From Bacteroides sp. (GTDB lineage: Bacteria > Bacteroidota > Bacteroidia > Bacteroidales > SM23-62), in assembly GCA_011053095.1 (NCBI GenBank), contig DRHS01000215.1:1-36484 (forward strand): a DNA stretch of 36,484 bases. The letters are read 5' to 3'. A program made the translations under genes and the position numbers. Shown one piece after another: positions 8,736 through 16,053 of the stretch. Under the pieces are notes generated by a model. That model was not told where the DNA came from, did no database searches, and saw nothing but the letters and a program-made list of their open reading frames with translations. The first letter of the stretch is position 1; the number at the start of each line of letters is the position of its first letter.

Positions 8736-9755
8736 ATGCTTGAAAAGATCAAAAAAATAAAAGAGGAAATACTATCAGGTCTGTCCTCCACCCAAAAAGA
8801 CGCTGAGTCGTTCAGGCTCCGGTACCTCAGTAAAAAAGGAATTATCTCAGAGCTTTTCGATTCTTTTAAGGCACTTCCATCTGAACAGAAAAAACAGTAT
8901 GGTAAAAAGCTTAATGAGTTAAAACAACTTGCTACACAAAAACTGGAAGAGATTCGTGCTTCCGGAGAAAGTACAGGTAAAGAAAAAGACAAGCCCGACC
9001 TGACACGACCGGGTATTCAGCTTCCCCTGGGAACCAGGCATCCGGTTTCAATTATCAGGCGTGAGATAATTGATATTTTCACCCGGCTGGGTTTTGTAAT
9101 TTCTGAGGGACCAGAAATCGAAGACGACTGGCATGTGTTTTCTGCTCTTAACTTTCCACAAGACCACCCGGCAAGGGACATGCAGGACACATTTTTTATT
9201 CGAAGAAATCCTGATATTCTACTGCGCACTCACACTTCATCTGTACAGGTACGGGTAATGGAAAAACAGCAACCACCTATCCGTACTATTTCTCCGGGTC
9301 GGGTTTTTAGAAATGAAGCTATTTCTGCAAGGGCTCATTGCATTTTCCACCAGGTCGAAGGATTGTATATTGATGAAGGAGTTTCCTTTGCTGATATGCG
9401 TCAGGTGTTGCTGTATTTTGCCCGTGAGATGTTCGGACAGGAGACACAGATCCGTTTGCGGCCCTCCTTCTTCCCCTTCACTGAACCCTCAGCAGAAATG
9501 GATATCTCATGCAGTATTTGTGGAGGTAGTGGTTGTAATGTGTGTAAGTATTCCGGTTGGGTGGAGATAATGGGATGTGGTATGGTTGATCCCAATGTTC
9601 TTGACAACTGCAACATCGATTCCGAAAAATATACCGGTTATGCTTTTGGGATGGGAATAGAGCGTATTGCCATGCTAAAATACCAGGTCAACGATCTGCG
9701 TCTCTATTTCGAGAACGATAAGCGGTTTCTGGATCAGTTCATCTCTGCCTGGTAA
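8736..9755 (+). CDS. pheS: Phenylalanine--tRNA ligase alpha subunit
   Basis: Catalytic alpha subunit of the heterotetrameric PheRS, which charges tRNA-Phe. The 339-residue product has the N-terminal coiled-coil tRNA-binding arm (about 1-90), class II motif 2 in PGRVFRNEAISARAHCIFHQ (residues 188-207) and motif 3 in YAFGMGIERIAML (about 305-317). A Cys4 cluster (C259, C262, C267, C270; spacing CxxC-x4-CxxC) sits before the VEIMGCGMV segment and probably binds zinc; it is a known variant in Bacteroidota PheS. pheT is not in the window. The start ATG is 18 bases after the cyclophilin stop. Its stop is 33 bases from the convergent OsmC-like gene, and I see no strong hairpin there. Confidence 0.97.
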   Translation: MLEKIKKIKEEILSGLSSTQKDAESFRLRYLSKKGIISELFDSFKALPSEQKKQYGKKLNELKQLATQKLEEIRASGESTGKEKDKPDLTRPGIQLPLGTRHPVSIIRREIIDIFTRLGFVISEGPEIEDDWHVFSALNFPQDHPARDMQDTFFIRRNPDILLRTHTSSVQVRVMEKQQPPIRTISPGRVFRNEAISARAHCIFHQVEGLYIDEGVSFADMRQVLLYFAREMFGQETQIRLRPSFFPFTEPSAEMDISCSICGGSGCNVCKYSGWVEIMGCGMVDPNVLDNCNIDSEKYTGYAFGMGIERIAMLKYQVNDLRLYFENDKRFLDQFISAW

Positions 9756-9788
9756 AACGTATTCCGGGAACTACCTGTCTTTCCAATC

Positions 9789-10208
9789 CTAATCTATAAT
9801 TTTAATCTCGTATTCAATCTCCATTGCTTGTTTATACGAATAGCTCACACCGCAGTATTTTTCTTTGCTCATGCTTACTATTTTTTCGACTTTTTTCAGG
9901 TCAACATTGCTGCCACTTATTTCATAGATCACCTTCATTTTTTTGAAATGCTTTGGGTGATCCTCTGTAAGGTCTCCTTCTACAACTATATTCAGGCTTT
10001 CATATTCCACCCTCATTTTATTCATCAGAGATATCAGGTCCATCCCAGTACATCCGGCCAGGGCAACCATCATCAGGGGTTTGGGTTTAGGGCCCTTGCC
10101 CTGTCCGCCGAACTCCGGATCAGAATCAATCTGCACTTTATACCCGTCAATATTGGCCTCAAACGACATGCCGTCTGTCCATTTTACATTGATCTTTTCC
10201 TTCTTCAT
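9789..10208 (-). CDS. OsmC/Ohr-family (YhfA-like) redox protein
   Basis: A 139-residue OsmC-fold protein. The two cysteines expected of this family are present, in ALAGCTGMD (Cys53) and EKYCGVSYS (Cys119); in characterised members such cysteines reduce organic hydroperoxides. The pattern is closer to the YhfA-like branch than to the classic Ohr enzymes, so the substrate is uncertain. I start at the ATG at 10208, since the longer frame would need a GTG two codons upstream. It is transcribed divergently from the Crp/Fnr gene, and a TAACTTTG element lies 20 bases upstream. A redox role alongside a Crp/Fnr regulator is plausible but unproven. Confidence 0.88.
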   Translation of the reverse strand: MKKEKINVKWTDGMSFEANIDGYKVQIDSDPEFGGQGKGPKPKPLMMVALAGCTGMDLISLMNKMRVEYESLNIVVEGDLTEDHPKHFKKMKVIYEISGSNVDLKKVEKIVSMSKEKYCGVSYSYKQAMEIEYEIKIID

Positions 10209-10227
10209 AATCACTTTATTTAATTCA

Positions 10228-10235
10228 CAAAGTTA
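10228..10235 (-). promoter_or_regulatory. Candidate -7 element (TAACTTTG) for the OsmC-like gene
   Basis: Minus-strand TAACTTTG is a full match to TAnnTTTG, 19 bases upstream of the OsmC-like ATG, in the 68-base divergent spacer. No convincing -33 box was seen. Confidence 0.4.
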
Positions 10236-10276
10236 GGGATAAATTGTATATTGCTGTGCCAGATTATTAGTGGTGT

Positions 10277-10984
10277 ATGAAAAACCTCCAAACATTATCT
10301 TGTGATGATGGTTGCCTGGCCAGGTCAGACTCCATATTCAAGCACCTGAGCAAAGAAGAGCTTGATCTTGTCACCTTCGAGAAAACGGTCGAACAATTCA
10401 AAAGAGGATCTGTTATTTACCGGGAAAGCAGCAGGATAAATGGCTGTTATTGCATTCAAAAGGGTATTGTCAAGGTGTTTAAAACGGGGATAGACGGAAA
10501 GGAGCAGATTATCCGTTTTGCTCAGGCCGGCGACATCATTGGATTTCGTTCTGTTTTAAGTAGTGAGCTAGCATGCACAACTGCTGAAGTGTTAGACGAT
10601 GCATATACCTGCTATATACCCTCCGAAACCCTGGTTCATCTTGTCAAGAACAACGGTAATTTTTCCATGGATTTAATGCAGATTACCTGCAAGGAACTTG
10701 GAGAAGCAAATGCCTACATCACGGATATAGCACAGAAAACCGTCAGAGAACGTCTGGCCGAGATACTTATACACCTTAAAAAGGACTTCGGTCTTGACGA
10801 CAATAAGGTTTTACAAATCTCTTTAACAAGGGAAGAGCTTGCCAACATTGTTGGTACTGCTACCGAGTCGGTAATTCGTCTTCTTTCAGAATTCAAGCAG
10901 GATCAGCTTATCGAACTAAATGGAAGAAAAATCAAAATCCTTGATGAACCCGGCCTCATCAGAATAGGCAATCTTTACGAATAG
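10277..10984 (+). CDS. Crp/Fnr-family transcriptional regulator
   Basis: A 235-residue regulator with an N-terminal cyclic-nucleotide-type beta barrel (about 20-135), a long dimer helix (about 135-170) and a C-terminal winged helix-turn-helix (about 180-230). The recognition helix ELANIVGTATESVIRLLSEF keeps the Glu and Arg (E197, R201) that FNR uses to contact TTGAT-type half sites. Cysteines occur at 9, 13, 57, 59, 100, 112 and 138. The N-terminal C9-x3-C13 pair recalls, but does not match, the FNR Fe-S ligand pattern, so oxygen or NO sensing is only a possibility. It diverges from the OsmC-like gene and ends 9 bases from convergent ruvB. Confidence 0.92.
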   Translation: MKNLQTLSCDDGCLARSDSIFKHLSKEELDLVTFEKTVEQFKRGSVIYRESSRINGCYCIQKGIVKVFKTGIDGKEQIIRFAQAGDIIGFRSVLSSELACTTAEVLDDAYTCYIPSETLVHLVKNNGNFSMDLMQITCKELGEANAYITDIAQKTVRERLAEILIHLKKDFGLDDNKVLQISLTREELANIVGTATESVIRLLSEFKQDQLIELNGRKIKILDEPGLIRIGNLYE

Positions 10985-10993
10985 AATCCAAAC

Positions 10994-12016
10994 TTAAAAT
11001 TGTATTTCCATATCCCCAAAAAGGGGTTTTCCCAGGTGATTGAATGCCTTTTTTGTGACCTGTCGGCCTCTTGGTGTCCTTTTTATATATCCTTCCTTTA
11101 TCAGGAAGGGTTCGTACACTTCCTCGATGGTGCCCCCTTCTTCTCCGACAGCGGTTGCAATTGTAGAAATTCCTACAGGGCCTCCATTGAATTTTTCGAT
11201 GATGGTTGACAGTATCTTGTTATCCATTTCATCAAGGCCGTGTTTGTCTATGTTCATGGCCTCCAGAGAATATTGTGTAATATCCAGATCTATTTTCCCG
11301 CTACCCTTAACCTGTGCAAAATCTCTCACCCTTCTCAACAGTGAATTCGCAATCCTCGGTGTTCCCCTGCTTCTTGAAGACAGCTCTGTTGCTGCTTTAT
11401 CGTTTATTTCCACATCAAGAATGTCAGCAGACCGGATAATAATTTTTTTCAGTATCTCTGCATCATAATATTCAAGCAGAAATTTAATTCCGAATCGTGC
11501 TCTCAGTGGAGAAGTGAGCAATCCGGAGCGGGTGGTGGCACCGATAAGTGTAAACGGATTAAGTGTGAGCTGTATTGATCTGGCACTGGGTCCCTTATCT
11601 ATCATCAGATCTATACGATAATCCTCCATAGCAGAATACAGATACTCCTCAACAATGGGTGAAAGCCGGTGTATTTCATCAATAAACAAAACATCGGATT
11701 CTTCAAGTCCGGTCAGTATCCCGGCAAGGTCACCCGGTTTATCGAGCACGGGACCGGAGGTTACTTTCAGGTTCACGTCCATCTCGGCGGCTATGATATA
11801 GGCAAGGGTAGTTTTTCCGAGTCCGGGAGGACCATGGAGCAGTACATGATCGAGGGCCTCGTTCCGCTGTCTGGCAGCCTCTACAAAAACTTTGAGGTTT
11901 TCTATGGTTTTCTTTTGTCCCTTGAAGTCATTAAAACTGATTGGCCTCAACCTCTTTTCGAATTCACGGTCCTGGTCCGTCAGTCCCTCATTATGTACCT
12001 CATAGTTCTCTTCCAT
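10994..12016 (-). CDS. ruvB: Holliday junction branch-migration helicase RuvB
   Basis: AAA+ motor that, with RuvA, drives branch migration of Holliday junctions in recombinational repair. The 340-residue product shows Walker [10 protein letters not shown] (about 62-70), Walker [10 protein letters not shown] (about 110-118), sensor 1 GATTRSG (about 159-165), the arginine finger in RARFG (about 172-176) and the C-terminal winged helix with [18 protein letters not shown] start at the ATG at 12016 because the longer frame needs a TTG one codon upstream. It is the third gene of the nadA / MORN-protein unit, 14 bases after its neighbour. ruvA and ruvC are not in the window. Confidence 0.97.
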   Translation of the reverse strand: MEENYEVHNEGLTDQDREFEKRLRPISFNDFKGQKKTIENLKVFVEAARQRNEALDHVLLHGPPGLGKTTLAYIIAAEMDVNLKVTSGPVLDKPGDLAGILTGLEESDVLFIDEIHRLSPIVEEYLYSAMEDYRIDLMIDKGPSARSIQLTLNPFTLIGATTRSGLLTSPLRARFGIKFLLEYYDAEILKKIIIRSADILDVEINDKAATELSSRSRGTPRIANSLLRRVRDFAQVKGSGKIDLDITQYSLEAMNIDKHGLDEMDNKILSTIIEKFNGGPVGISTIATAVGEEGGTIEEVYEPFLIKEGYIKRTPRGRQVTKKAFNHLGKPLFGDMEIQF

Positions 12017-12030
12017 CAAATGCAGTCTTT

Positions 12031-13620
12031 CTATTCGATAAGTTTCCTGGATCCCTCCGGCAGGACAACTTTTACTCCGTTTACCCTGGCTTCAACATCA
12101 TTCTTATAGGAAATTGTCATGCTGAGGTTTCCTACCTCATCGTATTTCTTCCAGCTTCTCTCCCTGAATCCAACTACATAATAACGCTCTTCCTTCAGGT
12201 TTCCACTCTGGTAAAAAAGCTTGTGTTTTCCATCCGGATTGCCCTGGATATAATAGCCCTCGAACTTAAGAGTGCTATCGCTGTAAAAATGTTTCCACCG
12301 TCCGTCTCTGAGTCCGATAATATAGCCTCCTACTTCAATGTGGTCTCCTACCCGGTAGTACCACTTACCCTCTTTTTCACCGTCAATAAAATCGCCCTGG
12401 GTAATTATTTTTCCCGTCCTGGAGTATTCTACCAGGGTGCCGTCCTCCCTGCCATTGTAGAACGACTCTTCTCGCAGTGGCTCTCCGCCCTCATAATACC
12501 ATAACCACAATCCGTTCGGTCTTCCCTGCCTGTATTCTCCTGTTTGTTCAATCTGTCTGTTTTTTCGGTAGAATTTCCACCTTCCTACCCTGTAATTGTC
12601 AATATATTGTCCCTCGCTTTTCTTTTCTCCTTCCGGATAAAGGTCTGTCCAGCTACCCTGCTTTTTCCCTTCTTCATTAACTATTCCTTCGGCGATCTTA
12701 TTTCCATTATTATCGTAAGTTGTTGATTCTATAATATTTCCTTCAGGATCGTACACTCTGTGAATCCCGATCGGAATATTTTGTCGGTAGGGACCGCTTC
12801 TTACCAGGCGGTTCCGTTCATCGTATTCGTCTCTGATATCAATGCTTTCCTCTTCCGATATATTTTCAGCCACTACCTGTCCCCCTTCATACTTCAGTAC
12901 CAGGACAAGGTTGCCCTTGGTGTTGAATTCCTTATAAAGTCCGTCAAGCATATCATCCCTGTACGACCTTTCTGTTTTGAGCTTACCATCCGGATAAAAA
13001 TCTTTCCAAATCCCCTGTTTGATTCCGTTCTTATCAATTCTGTTAATTTCCTCCTTATCAGTGAGATAGCCATTATGATAATATTTCAAAGACTGTATTG
13101 TTCCCTCATTATTGTACTCCTTGCTGAGACCCTGTCTTTTTCCGTTCACATAACTTACTTCGCTTCTCAATTTGCCATCTTCGAAGTAATAGTAGGATAT
13201 TCCTTCCCTTTTGTCATTTACATACAGCCCCCTTGAAACAACCACCCCAAAATCTCTTCCCTGTTTAAGTCCCTCATAACCATATACAACATGGTATCCG
13301 TTCTTTTTTCCAAACATATAGCTTATTTTCTGCAGGGTATCTCCTTTATTATCGTAGAAAGTCCAGATACTGTCGAGTAGGAAATTTATCCTTTTACCCT
13401 CAGACTTCATGATCCCGGTGGCATAATAGGTGATCCAGTACCCATCCGGTTGTCCATCAACCATTGTTCCTTCACTTGACAGCTGTCCGCTTGGGTAAAA
13501 GAATTGAACATTTCCGTTCCTTGGAATATCTCCCTGAGCAGACAATGTAATGGAAAGGCAGAATAATATGACCGGTATAAAAAAACTTTTCAGTGCTGTA
13601 TAAGCCATTGATGTTTTCAT
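12031..13620 (-). CDS. Exported MORN-repeat (YwqK-like) protein
   Basis: A 529-residue protein with a signal peptide (hydrophobic residues about 11-27, ending LSAQ) followed almost entirely by MORN_2-like repeats of roughly 21 to 25 residues. Examples are [21 protein letters not shown] near residue 42, [21 protein letters not shown] near 330 and [22 protein letters not shown] near 480. Databases often label this family an antitoxin (YwqK), but no toxin gene is adjacent and the export signal argues against that role. A surface or periplasmic scaffold is more likely; this is inference. It lies 6 bases after nadA and 14 before ruvB, so it is in their operon. Confidence 0.85.
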   Translation of the reverse strand: MKTSMAYTALKSFFIPVILFCLSITLSAQGDIPRNGNVQFFYPSGQLSSEGTMVDGQPDGYWITYYATGIMKSEGKRINFLLDSIWTFYDNKGDTLQKISYMFGKKNGYHVVYGYEGLKQGRDFGVVVSRGLYVNDKREGISYYYFEDGKLRSEVSYVNGKRQGLSKEYNNEGTIQSLKYYHNGYLTDKEEINRIDKNGIKQGIWKDFYPDGKLKTERSYRDDMLDGLYKEFNTKGNLVLVLKYEGGQVVAENISEEESIDIRDEYDERNRLVRSGPYRQNIPIGIHRVYDPEGNIIESTTYDNNGNKIAEGIVNEEGKKQGSWTDLYPEGEKKSEGQYIDNYRVGRWKFYRKNRQIEQTGEYRQGRPNGLWLWYYEGGEPLREESFYNGREDGTLVEYSRTGKIITQGDFIDGEKEGKWYYRVGDHIEVGGYIIGLRDGRWKHFYSDSTLKFEGYYIQGNPDGKHKLFYQSGNLKEERYYVVGFRERSWKKYDEVGNLSMTISYKNDVEARVNGVKVVLPEGSRKLIE

Positions 13621-13626
13621 TGCATT

Positions 13627-14625
13627 TTAAATACCCAACTCCTCAGAAATAGCCAGCATTCTTTTTATTGAATGTACTGCTTTTTCCCGGATTCCTTTAT
13701 CAACGTTCACTTCGGGTAATTCATATTTCAAACAATTATAAATCTTCTTTATTGTTATCAGTTTCATAAAATTACAATCGTTGCAGGCGCATGTTGAATC
13801 TTTTGGAGGTGCCGGAATGAAGGTTTTCGAGGGACTCGACTTTTGCATCTGGTGAATAATACCGGATTCGGTAGCAACGATATATTTTTCTGCATTATCT
13901 GTCCTTGTGAAATTCAGTAGTGATTGAGTAGACCCAATATGTTCAGATACAATAAGTATTGGTTTTTCACATTCCGGGTGAGCAATGATCTTCGCTTCAG
14001 GTTCATTCTTTTTAATTTCAAGTATCCTTTCGAGTGAAAACTCCTCGTGCACATGGCATGCTCCCTGCCAGATCACCATGTCTTTTCCCGTTATACTCTT
14101 TATGTAATTTCCCAGGTTACGATCAGGGGCAAAAATGATCTTTTCATCCTTTGGAAGGCTCTGCACAATTTGCATTGCATTTGAAGAAGTGCAAACAATA
14201 TCTGTCATTGACTTTATTTCCGCACTCGTATTTACATACGAAATCACAGTGTGATCCGGATATTTTTCAATGAATTTTTTAAATTCCTTCGGGGGACAGG
14301 AATCAGCCAGCGAACATCCGGCATTTAAATCAGGTAAAATTACTTTCTTCTCAGGGGAAAGGATCTTTGCTGTTTCTGCCATAAAATGTACTCCAGCAAA
14401 TATTATAATGTCTGCATCTGTTTTTTCCGCCTGTTGAGATAGTGCAAGGCTGTCTCCAACAAAATCAGCAATATCCTGTACTTCAGCCTCCTGATAATAG
14501 TGTGCCAGTATAACCGCGTTTTTCTCCTTTCTCAATCTGTTGATTTCAGACAATATATCTATTTCAGGATCAATCTCAAGATCAACAAATCCCTTCTTAT
14601 TAATTTCTTCCCAGTTAACATTCAT
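13627..14625 (-). CDS. nadA: Quinolinate synthase A
   Basis: A [4Fe-4S] enzyme condensing iminoaspartate with dihydroxyacetone phosphate to quinolinate in de novo NAD synthesis. The 332-residue product has the family blocks ILAHYYQEAEVQDIADFVGD (39-58), NAGCSLADSCP (101-111), VNTSAEIK (131-138), WQGACHVHEE (186-195) and CACNDCNFMKL (279-289). The probable cluster ligands are C104, C190 and C284. nadB and nadC are not nearby. It starts at an ATG at 14625, heads the nadA-MORN-ruvB unit and faces a divergent Fe-S type Rrf2 regulator across a dyad-rich spacer. A candidate -7 element TAATTTTG lies at 14790-14797 on the minus strand. Confidence 0.97.
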   Translation of the reverse strand: MNVNWEEINKKGFVDLEIDPEIDILSEINRLRKEKNAVILAHYYQEAEVQDIADFVGDSLALSQQAEKTDADIIIFAGVHFMAETAKILSPEKKVILPDLNAGCSLADSCPPKEFKKFIEKYPDHTVISYVNTSAEIKSMTDIVCTSSNAMQIVQSLPKDEKIIFAPDRNLGNYIKSITGKDMVIWQGACHVHEEFSLERILEIKKNEPEAKIIAHPECEKPILIVSEHIGSTQSLLNFTRTDNAEKYIVATESGIIHQMQKSSPSKTFIPAPPKDSTCACNDCNFMKLITIKKIYNCLKYELPEVNVDKGIREKAVHSIKRMLAISEELGI

Positions 14626-14789
14626 ATATTATTATATAATTTATTTATAAATATTATAGTAATAGTAATAGGCTGTTAATATTGTTATTATCTGTCTCAA
14701 TACATGTATCGTTACAATATTAAATTTTAATTTACAGGATATGAACATTTTATTAGCGTTCTAAGTAATTTTCATTTAAAGTATTATAG

Positions 14790-14797
14790 CAAAATTA
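14790..14797 (-). promoter_or_regulatory. Candidate -7 element (TAATTTTG) for nadA
   Basis: Full match to TAnnTTTG on the minus strand, about 165 bases before the nadA ATG. It overlaps the AATTAACA-GT-TGTTAATT dyad, which could place an operator on the promoter. There is no clear -33 box, so confidence is low. Confidence 0.3.
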
Positions 14798-14810
14798 ACA
14801 GTTGTTAATT
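14793..14810. promoter_or_regulatory. 8-bp inverted repeat AATTAACA-GT-TGTTAATT, candidate operator
   Basis: Two perfect 8-base arms separated by two bases, overlapping the candidate nadA -7 element. The spacing and symmetry fit a dimeric repressor site. AT-rich DNA yields such repeats by chance more often than balanced DNA, so this is a candidate only. Confidence 0.4.
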
Positions 14811-14823
14811 AAATATTTGCAGT

Positions 14824-14853
14824 AAGCTTTTAATAATCGATTATTAAAAGCTT
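14824..14853. repeat. Perfect 30-bp palindrome
   Basis: AAGCTTTTAATAATC (14824-14838) is followed immediately by its exact reverse complement (14839-14853), with no spacer and the centre at ATCGAT. It lies about 200 bases upstream of nadA and 260 upstream of the rrf2-type gene. A spacerless arm of 15 bases is too tight for a normal RNA terminator loop, and no gene ends here. A protein-binding site or a DNA cruciform is more fitting. Confidence 0.8.
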
Positions 14854-15045
14854 TGTTAAATACGTGTTTACCTGTTTTTCGAAAATACTTGTAATTAAAT
14901 TTTGAAAATTCCGATAAATGTGCAAAGAGATGTAAAAATACATTATACAAGGAATCTTATAAAAAAATACAAGAGAATATTAACAGTGATTTAACAAGAA
15001 AATCAATAGTTTGTGGATTTAATCACAATTAAAAGAGAAAGGTAG

Positions 15046-15067
15046 TTTAATACTTGTAGGTATTAAA
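15046..15067. promoter_or_regulatory. Candidate Rrf2 operator TTTAATAC-N6-GTATTAAA
   Basis: A perfect 8-base inverted repeat with a 6-base spacer. It lies 13 bases before the TAAATTTG -7 element and covers the -33 region of the rrf2-type gene. A 22-base dyad at this place is what an autoregulating Rrf2 dimer would use. This is inferred from position and symmetry; I do not match it to a published motif. Confidence 0.5.
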
Positions 15068-15080
15068 TCAATATTTTGTA

Positions 15081-15088
15081 TAAATTTG
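15081..15088 (+). promoter_or_regulatory. Candidate -7 element (TAAATTTG) for the rrf2-type gene
   Basis: Full TAnnTTTG match 25 bases upstream of the ATG at 15114. A TTG at 15054-15056 lies 24 bases upstream, slightly farther than usual for a -33 box. Confidence 0.5.
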
Positions 15089-15113
15089 AAAATAAATCAA
15101 CAAATACCTGAAA

Positions 15114-15545
15114 ATGCTTTCCAACACCTCCAAGTATGCTATACGCGCCGTAATTTATCTTGCACTGCATGCAGGAGAAGATAAAAAGATCGGAATAAAG
15201 CAGATATCGAAAGAGCTGAGTATACCAACTCCTTTTCTTGGAAAAATACTCCAGACACTTGCAAAACACAAATTATTATCTTCAACAAAAGGTCCTCATG
15301 GTGGATTTGGACTGGGGAAAAAGGCAGACGACATTGCACTTATTGAGATCGTTGATATTATTGACGGACAAGATCTTTTCAAGAAATGTATGATAAGGCT
15401 GGAGGATTGCAACGATAAAGAACCATGTTCTGCACACAAAAAATATGGTGAAATCAGAGAAAACCTGTATAACTTATTCCAGAAAGAAAAAATTTCAGAT
15501 TTCGCAGAAGAGATAAAAAACGGCAAAACAAAGATTATGATTTAA
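15114..15545 (+). CDS. Rrf2-family Fe-S transcriptional regulator (IscR/NsrR-like)
   Basis: A 143-residue regulator with an N-terminal winged helix (about 1-65; MLSNTSKYAIRAVIYLALHA opens it, GGFGL forms the wing near 63-67), a dimer helix and an Fe-S ligand loop. Cysteines C92, C99 and C105 with H108 closely mirror the C-C-C-H ligand set of IscR, suggesting a [2Fe-2S] cluster; an NsrR-type NO sensor is the alternative. No isc, suf or NO-detoxification genes are in the window. Nearby nadA encodes an Fe-S enzyme, making it a possible target. The last 11 bases overlap the convergent VanZ-like gene. Confidence 0.92.
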   Translation: MLSNTSKYAIRAVIYLALHAGEDKKIGIKQISKELSIPTPFLGKILQTLAKHKLLSSTKGPHGGFGLGKKADDIALIEIVDIIDGQDLFKKCMIRLEDCNDKEPCSAHKKYGEIRENLYNLFQKEKISDFAEEIKNGKTKIMI

Positions 15546-15942
15546 AAAATCTGTGCCGAACTTTACGGAAGTAAAGTAGTATAAAAACCACAGCAAAAAG
15601 ACTTCCGGCCAGGTCAAACATGACATCCATTAATTCTGCAGTGCGTCCAAATCCGCTAAGTTTTTGCAGTAACTCAACCACCACCCCGAATAAAAGGCTG
15701 AAAATTACCGCTGATATATAGATCTGACTTCCTGGTCTTTTAACGGAAGCTCTGACTTGTCGTTCCCGGATAATGGACCATGTCAGTACAGCAAACATAA
15801 ACATGTGTATAAATTCCGAGAGTCCTGAAACAGAAGGGGCTTTTGATAGATTATTTGCGGGCAAAAGGAAGATGATAAGCATAATAGCTGACCATATAAT
15901 GGTTTTCCAGTATGAAAATGCTCTATTCATTACAGTTCTCAT
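15535..15942 (-). CDS. VanZ-like small membrane protein
   Basis: A 135-residue protein with four predicted membrane segments (about 13-29, 44-58, 73-92, 108-125). The family pattern is seen in LSEFIHMFMF (41-50) and in RTAELMDVMFDLAGSLFA (100-117), with the acidic residue before the last helix. VanZ-type proteins include the teicoplanin-resistance accessory protein, but most members have no known role and no van genes are nearby. It overlaps the 3' end of the rrf2-type gene by 11 bases in convergent orientation and diverges from the giant glycosyltransferase gene. The start is the ATG at 15942; an in-frame ATG at 15930 is also possible. Confidence 0.8.
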   Translation of the reverse strand: MRTVMNRAFSYWKTIIWSAIMLIIFLLPANNLSKAPSVSGLSEFIHMFMFAVLTWSIIRERQVRASVKRPGSQIYISAVIFSLLFGVVVELLQKLSGFGRTAELMDVMFDLAGSLFAVVFILLYFRKVRHRFFKS

Positions 15943-15992
15943 ATTTCAGGACAAATAAAATTTTCTTAAATTACCTATTGTTAATCTAATCA

Positions 15993-16040
15993 GGGCAGAA
16001 AACTAAGAATAGATTTTTTAGATTCAATAAATTTCTGCCC
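15993..16040. promoter_or_regulatory. 9-bp inverted repeat in the leader of the giant glycosyltransferase gene
   Basis: GGGCAGAAA (15993-16001) and TTTCTGCCC (16032-16040) are perfect reverse complements 30 bases apart, ending 13 bases before the ATG at 16054. In RNA they could form a hairpin next to the ribosome-binding region; in DNA they could be an operator. The GC-rich arms stand out from the AT-rich surroundings. Confidence 0.55.
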
Positions 16041-16053
16041 ACATGACCTGCCG

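Larger units (their letters stand above)
14626..15113. other. AT-rich divergent intergenic region between nadA and rrf2-type gene
   Basis: This 488-base stretch, the longest without a gene, is very AT-rich and separates two divergent starts. It holds at least four dyad symmetries: TTAATATTGT/ACAATATTAA (14676-14685 and 14714-14723), AATTAACA-GT-TGTTAATT (14793-14810), a perfect 30-base palindrome (14824-14853), and TTTAATAC-N6-GTATTAAA (15046-15067). Candidate -7 boxes face both ways (TAATTTTG on the minus strand at 14790-14797; TAAATTTG on the plus strand at 15081-15088). I see no open frame with coding character in it. Confidence 0.75.

Noticed and set aside
11941-12504. Plus-strand frame of 187 residues opposite ruvB and the MORN gene
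   Set aside because: It is antisense to two genes with clear motifs and has no recognisable domain.
12031-13620. Toxin-antitoxin module based on the YwqK antitoxin label
   Set aside because: The protein has a signal peptide and no toxin-like neighbour; the label comes from an annotation habit for MORN repeats.
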